A DNA stretch of 6,120 nt from Candidatus Peribacteria bacterium (GTDB taxonomy: Bacteria > Patescibacteria > JAEDAM01 > Absconditabacterales > Absconditicoccaceae). Below the pieces are notes generated by a model, which saw only the letters and a program-made list of their open reading frames with translations, searched no databases and was not told where the DNA came from. The translations under genes were made by a program, and so were the position numbers. The stretch spans positions 1 through 6,120 of the forward strand of contig JAITQZ010000095.1 of assembly GCA_031288635.1 (NCBI GenBank), given 5' to 3'. The number at the start of each line of letters is the position of its first letter. Within the stretch, counting starts at the first letter, position 1. This document shows positions 1 through 5,973 of this stretch, in pieces.

Positions 1-30
1 GTTATATGGGTGAAATGTTTAGTATTCTTT

Positions 31-94
31 TGCACACTCATTGTTGATTTGATTAGAAGTTAAAGTATCTAATCTATAATCATTTGAGTGTGCA
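31..94. repeat. 64-bp imperfect palindrome (two-step inverted repeat)
   Basis: The ends are perfect 10-bp inverted copies, TGCACACTCA at 31-40 and TGAGTGTGCA at 85-94. An inner 7-bp pair (GATTAGA at 51-57, TCTAATC at 68-74) sits symmetrically, with 10 unpaired bases on each side between the inner and outer stems. It begins 2 nt beyond the stop codon of the truncated HTH gene and is followed by TTTT on the plus strand. It may be a terminator for a plus-strand transcript entering from the left, a structured 3' end for the HTH transcript, or the remains of a small inverted-repeat element. The sequence does not decide between these. Confidence 0.55.
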
Positions 95-96
95 TT

Positions 97-261
97 TTAA
101 ATGTTAATTAACCCTTTCAGGAGAGCATAGACCGTTACCCTTTTAATTCCAGATTTTCTAGCAAGTGAAGAAGCAGGAGCTTTCCCAAGTTTCAGGGAAG
201 TGAGATAGACTTTTGTTTCTTTTTCAGTGAAATGGTACTGCTGTAAAAGCTCAATAAGCAT
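97..261 (-). pseudogene. Truncated TrmB-like winged-helix regulator fragment (54 aa)
   Basis: The frame reads from ATG at 261 to TAA at 97-99. Residues 12-20 (FTEKETKVYL) and 26-47 (ending GIKRVTVYALL) match the TrmB-type pattern: a helix beginning with 'T-E-KE-x-K-x-Y', an alanine-rich helix, then a recognition helix with 'R-x-TVY'. Family members I know run to about 100-250 residues and continue after this helix with a wing and an effector or dimerisation part. Here the frame stops at INI, so only the DNA-binding core remains. There is no in-frame TGA and no clear Shine-Dalgarno at the ATG. The frame stays open upstream to the TAA at 355-357 without another start codon. It is probably a decayed or cut-off regulator, but a functional mini-HTH protein cannot be excluded. 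Confidence 0.5.
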
Positions 262-353
262 AGCATCAAATGAAAAACTAAAGAGAAAGGAGTAGAGTTT
301 CTGAGAAGTAGCATATGCAGGCTTTCCTCTTTTAACTTTTATCTTCCCTCTTA

Positions 354-381
354 ATTATACCCTAACCTTTTCAAAAAGCAA
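354..381 (-). promoter_or_regulatory. Candidate promoter for the HTH fragment
   Basis: On the minus strand, TTGCTT (376-381) is followed after 16 nt by a perfect TATAAT (354-359). The same 16-nt spacing recurs in the other candidate promoters of this window. Transcription would start near 347, leaving a leader of roughly 85 nt before ATG 261. The leader contains purine-rich AGAGGG and AGAGGA, but neither is placed to serve that ATG. The stretch 382-472 between this promoter and the ATPase stop codon shows nothing else I can support; a G-run at 447-452 is the only notable composition. Confidence 0.45.
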
Positions 382-472
382 GAAAAATCAGACCTTTTCC
401 CCGATATCAAAAACAAGAAATTATCAAATATGCAATAGAGCAATCCCCCCGATTATCAAGAGAAATAGCATT

Positions 473-1768
473 TTATATATTATGTATCTCACCTGCTAGA
501 TATAACGGAAAATTTATCACATTTTCACTAGCTTTATAAGGCAATCTTGAAAGTTTTAAACCAAATTTAGATTTGTACTTTTTCATAAATTCAGTAAACG
601 AAGTTGCCGACAAATGTGTTCCAGACTTCACTTCTATAGGAATAATTCAATTCTCATTTTCTATCAAAAAATCAATTTCTTGTTTGGAATCTTCTGACGA
701 CCAATAAAAAAGTGGAATCCCCGCAGTATATAACTCCTGACAGACAAACTGTTCGCTCAAAGCTCACTTAAACTCTGTATATATGGTATCTTGTTCAACA
801 ATCAACATCGCTTTTGAATTTACTAACGCACCTAAAATTCAAATATCGTGAACAAAAAGTTTAAATGCTCCAAAATCCTCATATACCTTCAATGGCTCCT
901 TCGGAGTTTTTACTCTATTGACCTTTATCACCAAACCGCTATCTAAAAGCCATTGAATAACGGTCTCATAATCTCTCGCTCTAGCTCACTGTTTTACAAT
1001 TCCATAGATAAATTTTTTATTTTCCTTGGAAATTTGGTGAGGAATTGAATTGTAAAGCATCCTGAGTTTTGTAGCCATCAAAGGAGTAGCATATTTAGAA
1101 AAATCCTGTTCATAAGAATTTACAATTCTCTTTTGGATTTCACGAACTACTTCAAAATTTTTCTCTGTTGCATAGCTCGCCACAGCTTCGGGCATTCCGC
1201 CGACAAAATAATACTGCTTTAAATATCTATCTAGTTTATCGTGGAAAATGTTGATTTTTTCTCAGATTTCTTTTTTCATTAATTCAACAAGTTGCTCCTC
1301 TCCCATAGCACCTAAAAACTCTAAGAAATCCATCGGATGTAAATGCATAAAATCTACTTTTCCAACAGGGAAAGAGCCACTTTTATGTAAAGTTACTCAC
1401 AAAGTCGATCCCGCCGAAATGATATGGTATTCTGGAGCTTCTTCATAAAAAAATTTAAGTGCAGTCAAAGCATTTGGAATTGCTTGTATTCCATCAAAAA
1501 TAATCAAAGTATCTTTGGGATCTATATCTACTCCTGCTGCTGCAGACAAAAACGGCAAAAGATCTTTGGGATGAAGAGATCAATTAAAAAGCTGCTCCAG
1601 ATTTTCATTATTTTCCAAAACCAGATAAGCCACTTTTTTAAATACCATCTTCCCAAATTCTTTCATCGCCCAAGTTTTTCCAACTTGTCTCGCTCCCATC
1701 AGAATAAGAGGTTTGCGACTTTTAGAGTTTTTCCAAGTAAGCAATTGATGAATAATATCCCTTTTCAT
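473..1768 (-). CDS. AAA ATPase, DUF4143 family, with seven in-frame TGA (Gly) codons
   Basis: This 431-residue protein runs from ATG 1768 to TAA 473-475 once TGA is read as glycine. The N-terminal AAA domain has Walker A GARQVGKT (residues 25-32) and the sensor-like AGSTLGV (119-125). The centre carries the family's VGGMPEAV. The C-terminal DUF4143 part has a PD-(D/E)XK-like signature: EID (364-366) and IEVKSG (378-383). Family members are about 380-450 aa, so this looks full length. In-frame TGAs are at residues 63, 124, 169, 261, 310, 335 and 374. Several match family glycines, such as GSTL[G]V, KQ[G]ARAR and EFK[G]AL. The Walker B segment is IFDGIQ (G93 = GGA) where the family has DEIQ, so the catalytic glutamate is missing. 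No CGA or CGG codon is used. The cellular role of this family is poorly known; proposals include toxin or defence links, none shown here. A GTG at 1792 in the same frame is less likely because it lies inside the promoter. Confidence 0.93.
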
Positions 1769-1774
1769 AGTAGC

Positions 1775-1802
1775 AGTATAGAAAATCCGCACATAATTGC
1801 AA
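1775..1802 (-). promoter_or_regulatory. Leaderless promoter of the ATPase gene
   Basis: On the minus strand, TTGCAA (1797-1802), a 16-nt spacer and TATACT (1775-1780) are followed by six bases and then ATG 1768. Transcription should therefore begin at or next to the A of the start codon, giving a leaderless mRNA. This agrees with the lack of any Shine-Dalgarno sequence. It also argues against the in-frame GTG at 1792, which lies upstream of the -10 box. Confidence 0.55.
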
Positions 1803-1868
1803 GTTTTTTTACACTAAATTTGCACATTTTCGCCAACTATAGTGATAACGTTTCGCACATTTTTGCAA
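1788..1868. repeat. Three operator-like direct repeats with a 33-bp period
   Basis: Three similar 15-16-mers lie on the plus strand: CGCACATAATTGCAA from 1788, TGCACATTTTCGCCAA from 1821 and CGCACATTTTTGCAA from 1854. Their starts are exactly 33 bp apart, about three helical turns, while the spacer sequences differ. The promoter-proximal copy covers the -35 box and spacer of the ATPase promoter, so a repressor or activator bound along one DNA face is a natural reading. The rest of 1869-1987 is AT-rich with only a weak hairpin (AGAG/CTCT near 1925-1937, T-rich on the minus side) that might end the pyruvyl transferase transcript. Confidence 0.5.
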
Positions 1869-1987
1869 ATAACAAACAATTCTGAATGTGAATCCTTTTT
1901 GAAACAAAACCCCATAACTAATAAAAGAGAGTCTCTAAATATATCAGATTGGAATGTGGCTATACAACTTGCCAACAGGATTTTTCT

Positions 1988-2938
1988 TTAATCAATATCC
2001 GCTAAATTAATCTGATTTTTATGACTATTTACCAATACCTCATACGGCACTCCAAAGTACTTCAACGCATAGAGAAAGTGTAGCCTCGCCCCAATTCCTG
2101 CTTCCGTGAAATAGAGCAACTTCATCGTTCAGACTACTCCCGCTTTCGTCCAATCAAAAAGCTCAATCGTCGGTATTTTCTCCTGCAATCTCTCAAAATA
2201 AGGCAAATCTTCCCCTAAATGAGCCGGAAAATAGATGGGCTGAACATCGGGATATTTCCTGAGAAAGTTTTTCACTTTTTTCAACGCTTTATCAAAATCA
2301 CAAAGCGGAGACAAATTGATGAGCACATATGGGTCACGAGCAGTTTTAATCGTGCCCTTTTCGAGCAGCTTTTTACTCTCTTCCAACAGAGGCAGAGAAA
2401 GGTCACCTATCGTCTGTATTTTATACCGAGCATCTTTTGGCAGCAATCTCTCCGCCAACCCTTCTGAAAAACTATCACGCAACACTACAGTCTGAGCCTT
2501 TTCAAGAAGCATTTTGTGCAATACTGGCGTACCGTCTTTATTCTGCGTCCCAATACCTCCCACCAAAGCGAAATTTCCAGCGTTAATGACTCATCTATAC
2601 AGCAACGGTAAATTCCGCCCATTATGAGGGAAGGTTCTCTCTTCGTCCACTACCTGCCCTCCTCCAAAAATATAAAAATCGTACTTCTTACCAAACCCCA
2701 ACACCAACTTCATATATTCCCACGAAGTCGGATTAGGCAAAAGATGCAGCTTTTTCAAGACTGGTGGAAAAAAATCTTTATGCTGAATAAGCCATTCCTC
2801 CAACCATACTGGGTCTCCAGAAAGCAAAAAAATCTGCTCCGGATTCCAAGTTTCTTCTATTCGCGTGAGCAAAGAAAAAAGGATGAGTTCATCACCTAGA
2901 TTTTTATAACCGTAATACCCTTTCACGAGAATATCCAT
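1988..2938 (-). CDS. Polysaccharide pyruvyl transferase family protein
   Basis: With TGA read as Gly the frame runs from ATG 2938 to TAA 1988-1990, giving 316 residues, close to the usual 300-400 of this family (CsaB/WcaK-like). The N-terminus has GYYGYKNLGDELIL (7-20), matching the family's 'GYYGxxNxGDE' opening. A glycine loop GGGQVVDE (92-99) follows 'DFYIF', and the C-terminal part has AGIGARLHFLYAL (280-292), the family's 'G-x-R-L-H' motif. Known members move a ketal pyruvyl group from phosphoenolpyruvate to a sugar of a cell-wall or exopolysaccharide glycan, so a role in surface glycans is inferred. In-frame TGAs fall at residues 116 and 270. CGA occurs at residue 26 and CGG at 108 and 171, probably Trp rather than Arg in this genome. 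The conserved arginines at VVLRDS and GARLH use CGT and AGG. The gene lies 25 nt behind the UCG tRNA and has no clear ribosome site, so it probably shares that transcript. Confidence 0.88.
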
Positions 2939-2963
2939 ACACCATTACAACAAAAAACAAAAT

Positions 2964-3034
2964 CGAGTGGTGAGGGGATCGAACCCCCGATAGCGGTTCC
3001 GAAGACCGATGTGTTACCACTACACCAACCACCC
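2964..3034 (-). tRNA. tRNA with anticodon UCG, nominally Arg, probably tRNA-Trp here
   Basis: The 71-nt cloverleaf folds by eye. The acceptor is GGGTGGT/ACCACTC with one G-T pair, the D arm GTGT/ACAC with loop AGTGGTA, and the anticodon arm TCGGT-CTTCGGA-ACCGC. The anticodon arm has a mismatched outer pair, and the anticodon TCG is at 3000-3002. A 4-nt variable loop and a T arm with loop TTCGATC follow. CCA is not encoded. It should read CGA and perhaps CGG. Bacterial tRNA-Arg normally carries A20, but position 20 here is T and the discriminator is G73. G73 is the tRNA-Trp discriminator, and the inner stem CGGT/ACCG matches E. coli tRNA-Trp as I remember it. With CGA at conserved Trp positions in the nearby helicase, Trp charging is the better inference. 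The gene lies 4 nt after one CDS and 25 nt before the next. Confidence 0.9.
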
Positions 3035-3038
3035 AATA

Positions 3039-3962
3039 CTATTTAACGAGCACTTTCAAAGTCCCTGACTCAATCAAAGCTGTTATTTCTGTAGCGTTTT
3101 CTATCTGTTCTGCCGCCAAAAAGGCGAGAAGCTGAGCTTTCGCTTGTGCCGTCTGTTCCTTTTTAGTGATTTGCGAAAACTTTTCAATAGGAGAATACCA
3201 TTCTGCAAACATCTGGAGCAATTCCCAGTCATTACTAGTGATTTGCAAAGTAGTCTTTCCTTGCTGCGTATTGAGAGAAGTCTGTAGAAAAAATCCATAT
3301 TCCTGTAAGCGTGCTACCTGTTTTTGGAAGACCTCTTGCAGTCCCGCATAAGCATTCAACAAAGGAATCTGAATTTTACTACTATTCAATTGTCCATTTT
3401 TCGTTTCAAACTTTCCATACAGTAAGGTCAGTCCAAAGAAATGACTCAACAACTGTTCAATACTCCCATCTGCAGGCAAATCAAGCAATGTTTTCCGCGG
3501 AGCTATCACTCCCTTTGCCGTAACTACCAACTGCAAATCCACCCCTAACTGAGCAAAGACCGCATTCACTGCTTCGACACGTTGAGGAGAAAAATACGGG
3601 AAAAAATAATACCTCTCTCCCGTCTCTTCATCGAATCCCCCAAAATGCTCCCCCGCCAAATGCACAAATGCTGAAACCAAATTGATTTTGTGAAATGGCG
3701 GTCTCTGAGCCAAATAAAACACTCCCATCGTTGCCCCGATATGCTTGAGTTCCATCAGCTTTACCTCTTTTTTATGCCAAACAAACAACAACGTATTCTT
3801 CTCAAAAATTTGATAGCCTTGAAAATCTTGTTGATAGCTTTTTCCCGTATCAAGAGTAGTATTTGCGATAGTAAGCAAACGATTAGAGTCAAGGATTGCC
3901 TGCATGAAAACAAAAAGAAAAATAAAGCTGATAAAGTATATGAAAAATAATCTTGATTTCAA
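3039..3962 (-). CDS. Unrecognised membrane-anchored protein
   Basis: I do not recognise this family. From TTG 3962 to TAG 3039-3041 it encodes 307 residues. A short positive start (MKSR) is followed by one hydrophobic segment (about residues 5-24) rich in F, I and L. A mixed alpha/beta-looking remainder of about 280 residues has no further membrane segment, so the protein is probably anchored with most of its mass outside the cytoplasm. It has no cysteine. It has no in-frame TGA although it contains about 19 glycines. One CGG (residue 156, AP[x]KT) may be Trp. No ATG lies before the membrane segment. TTG 3962 is preferred because GGAAAG precedes it by 5 nt and a -10-like TATATG lies just upstream at 3973-3978. 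The frame is also open to a TTG at 3998, which would add 12 residues. The UCG tRNA starts 4 nt after the stop, and the pyruvyl transferase follows, hinting at an envelope-related unit. Confidence 0.75.
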   Translation of the reverse strand: MKSRLFFIYFISFIFLFVFMQAILDSNRLLTIANTTLDTGKSYQQDFQGYQIFEKNTLLFVWHKKEVKLMELKHIGATMGVFYLAQRPPFHKINLVSAFVHLAGEHFGGFDEETGERYYFFPYFSPQRVEAVNAVFAQLGVDLQLVVTAKGVIAPRKTLLDLPADGSIEQLLSHFFGLTLLYGKFETKNGQLNSSKIQIPLLNAYAGLQEVFQKQVARLQEYGFFLQTSLNTQQGKTTLQITSNDWELLQMFAEWYSPIEKFSQITKKEQTAQAKAQLLAFLAAEQIENATEITALIESGTLKVLVK

Positions 3963-3980
3963 ATCAACTTTCCATATACT
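3953..3980 (+). promoter_or_regulatory. Promoter of the tRNA-Arg/tRNA-Glu transcript
   Basis: TTGATT (3953-3958), a 16-nt spacer and TATACT (3975-3980) stand about 42 nt upstream of the first tRNA, with a predicted start near 3987. The box overlaps the opposite-strand -10-like TATATG (3973-3978) of the membrane-protein gene, so the two directions may share one melted region. No other comparably good promoter lies between here and the tRNA. Confidence 0.5.
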
Positions 3981-4022
3981 GGTTTGCGTTGCTCCCAAAG
4001 GACAACATTACCAAACAACGAT

Positions 4023-4094
4023 GCTCCCATAGTTCAATGGATAGAACAACAGCCTTCTAAGCTGTGGATTCAGGTTCGATCCCTGATGGGGGTA
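4023..4094 (+). tRNA. tRNA-Arg(UCU)
   Basis: The 72-nt cloverleaf has acceptor GCTCCCA/TGGGGGT with two G-T pairs, D arm GTTC/GAAC with loop AATGGATA, anticodon arm ACAGC-CTTCTAA-GCTGT (anticodon TCT, reading AGA and AGG) and T loop TTCGATC. The D loop has A20 and the discriminator is A73, both classical arginine identity elements. It is therefore a useful contrast to the UCG tRNA in the same window. CCA is not encoded. It is 23 nt ahead of tRNA-Glu and shares its promoter and terminator. AGA and AGG are the codons used at conserved arginines of the helicase (VRADLF, ALSRC). Confidence 0.95.
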
Positions 4095-4117
4095 AACTAC
4101 ACTATCTATAGTTCGCT

Positions 4118-4191
4118 GCTCTCGTGGTCTAGTGGTTCAGGACGCCACCCTCTCACGGTGGAAATCGCGGGTTCGAACCCCGCCGGGAGCG
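4118..4191 (+). tRNA. tRNA-Glu(CUC)
   Basis: The 74-nt cloverleaf has acceptor GCTCTCG/CGGGAGC, D arm GTC/GAC with an 11-nt loop containing the GG pair, anticodon arm CCACC-CTCTCAC-GGTGG (anticodon CTC, reading GAG), variable loop AAATC and T arm GCGGG-TTCGAAC-CCCGC. The discriminator is G and CCA is not encoded. It is the second gene of a two-tRNA transcript. Confidence 0.93.
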
Positions 4192-4230
4192 GGAAATGAT
4201 GATAAAGAAAAAATACGCCTTCTCCTCAAC

Positions 4231-4254
4231 CTACCTCTACAGGTAGATTTTTTT
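4231..4254 (+). terminator. Intrinsic terminator of the tRNA transcript
   Basis: CTACCT (4231-4236), loop CTAC and AGGTAG (4241-4246) form a 6-bp hairpin followed by A and seven T (4248-4254). It lies about 40 nt after tRNA-Glu and separates the tRNA transcript from the helicase gene. Confidence 0.75.
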
Positions 4255-4315
4255 GAATATCTCAAGAGCTCTCTATTTGAAAATGCTTGTGAAAACGTAA
4301 TCATAAGGAGATAAG

Positions 4316-4419
4316 ATGACTAAACAATATGAGTATAAAAAAACTGAAAGAAAATAAATCCTCTTGCATTGTCTGTCAAAATAAATACTATAAATCAGAT
4401 TTATTTCCTCCTTCCCTCA
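4316..4419 (+). pseudogene. Tiny ORF or frameshifted CxxC fragment before the helicase
   Basis: AAGGAG (4305-4310) stands 5 nt before ATG 4316 and is the clearest Shine-Dalgarno sequence in the window. The frame opened there ends after 13 codons (TAA 4355-4357). It crosses a run of seven A (4337-4343). Dropping one A would join it to a second frame reading ...SSCIVCQNKYYKSDLFPPSL, which looks like a CxxC zinc-ribbon-like start and also has its own ATG at 4329. That second frame then runs into the helicase start and ends at 4482-4484. It may be a leader peptide, a remnant, or a chance ORF. The CxxC resemblance is only an impression. Confidence 0.25.
4364..4391 (+). promoter_or_regulatory. Candidate promoter of the helicase gene
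   Basis: TTGCAT (4364-4369), a 16-nt spacer and TACTAT (4386-4391) would start transcription near 4398, giving a leader of about 22 nt. An alternative -10, TATAAA (4389-4394), has a 19-nt spacer. There is no Shine-Dalgarno before ATG 4420; the leader is pyrimidine-rich (TTTCCTCCTTCCCTCA). Confidence 0.35.
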
Positions 4420-5973
4420 ATGTCCCTTACCTTTGACGAAAAAGCTCTCCAAGCCCTCTACATTATGGAGAAAACCACCGATAATCTCTTCCTCACCTGA
4501 AAAGCCGGAACGGGAAAGTCCACCTTGCTTCGCTCCTTCCTTGCCAATACGACCAAAAATATCGCGGTACTCGCTCCCACAGGAGTGGCTGCTCTGAACA
4601 TCGAGGGCAGTACTATTCATTCCTTCTTCAAACTTCCTCCCACCGCCACCGAACAAACCGTGAAAAAATCCGCAAAGTCGTTTGTTGGCGACTCCAAATT
4701 CACGGAACTTGATGCAATCATTATTGATGAAATTTCTATGGTGAGAGCTGACCTTTTCGACTATATCAATCTCTATCTCCAAATCGTTTGTGAATCCAAA
4801 ACCCCCTTCGGAGGCAAGCAGATGATATTGATTGGAGATTTATACCAATTACCACCAGTAGTTAGTAATGCGGAGAGGAAGTTTTTTGAAGAGAACTATG
4901 CGAGTCCCTATTTTTTTTCCAGTAAAGTGATTACGAGCGGGAAATGTAAATTCACCTTTCACGAACTAGAAAAAGTCTATCGCCAAAAGGAACAGCATTT
5001 TCTGGACTTGTTAAATGGTATCAGGACAAAAAGTCTGACCGATGAAATGCTCGCCCGCTTAAATCAGCAAGTCATCCCCGAAAATCAGCGAGAGATTGCT
5101 CCCGGAGAAATGTATCTCGCAGGCAGAAATGCAAAAGTTGATGAAATCAACGCGTTGATGCTAGAAAAGTTGGATACTCCGATAGTTTCTTTCAATGCAA
5201 AAGTACGTGGTGCGATGAAGGAAAGTGCCTACCCGACTGATGATATCTTGCATCTAAAAGTAGGCTCTCAAGTAATGTTTGTCGTAAATGATAGCAACGG
5301 GCAACGAGTAAATGGGACACTTGGCACCGTAGTTGCTATCCAGAAAAAACAGGTTTCCGTACAGATTTTTGATGGGGAGTTGGTAGAAGTAGTTCCTCAT
5401 ACTCGAAACGTTGGTCAATACGTCTATAATCCTGCAAAAAGAAAACTAGAAGCAGAGATGATAGGCTCCTTCACTCAGCTTCCTTTGAAACTCGCACGAG
5501 CTTGCACCATTCACAAATCACAAGGAAAAACCTTTGATAAAGTGATCATTGATTTGCAAGGAGGAAGCTTTGCTCACGGACAAACCTATGTTGCTCTGAG
5601 TAGATGTAAAAGTCTGACAGGCTTAAAGTTGATTTCCCCACTGAAAAAGACCCATATTTTGCTTGATTGGCAGATTGTAAAGTTCATTACCCAATATCAG
5701 TATCAGCAAGCAGCAACCTTATTCGGTGAAAAAGGGATAGTGGATATTCTATTGGAAGCAATTGAAATGCAATGGGATTTGGAAATGGTGTATCTCAAGT
5801 CAGGAGACCAAAAGACTACGAGGCTGATTACGCCCAAAAAGGTAGGAACGATGACCTTTCAAGGAAAACAGTTTGAAGGACTAGAAGCATTCTGCCATTC
5901 TGCACAGGGAATGAGGGTATTTAGTGTGAGGAAAATCTTAGAGGTGAAGAGAGTAGGGGAGAAAGGCATTTAG
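4420..5973 (+). CDS. Pif1/RecD-like superfamily 1 helicase with C-terminal WYL-like domain
   Basis: This 517-residue protein runs from ATG 4420 to TAG 5971-5973 and is a DNA helicase of the bacterial Pif1-like group. Motif I is [TGA]KAGTGKST (27-35), where the TGA at 4498-4500 encodes the first P-loop glycine. APTGVAALN is motif Ia, IIIDEISMV (100-108) motif II, GDLYQLPPV (139-147) motif III, YRQ (187-189) motif IV, TIHKSQGKTFD (363-373) motif V and YVALSRC (390-396) motif VI. Residues about 452-512 resemble a WYL domain: 'LEMVYLKSG', 'ITPKKVG', 'AFCH' and a final 'R-x-F-x-V-x-KI'. CGA encodes residues 224, 296, 329 and 360. The last three sit where relatives have Trp (GRWVNGT, PxTWE, LAWAxTIHKSQG), while conserved Arg positions use AGA, AGG, CGC or CGT. 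The start matches relatives that begin about 25 residues before the P-loop. The likely role is genome maintenance; a regulatory role of the WYL part is inferred. Confidence 0.95.

Noticed and set aside
1787..1868. CRISPR-like array
   Set aside because: There are only three degenerate 15-16-bp copies with 17-18-bp spacers and no cas genes; they overlap a promoter and look like operators.
1424..1885. 153-residue plus-strand ORF
   Set aside because: It lies antisense to the conserved ATPase and its promoter, and has no recognisable motif.
473..2938. Pseudogenes split by stop codons
   Set aside because: All the interruptions are TGA, none TAA or TAG or frameshifts, and several fall on family glycines, so recoding explains them better than decay.
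3984..4314. Two overlapping plus-strand ORFs
   Set aside because: They translate the two tRNA genes and the terminator; the IVQWIEQ-like string is a typical tRNA artefact.
4417..4782. 121-residue minus-strand ORF
   Set aside because: It is antisense to the helicase N-terminal motifs, with a glycine-rich chance composition.
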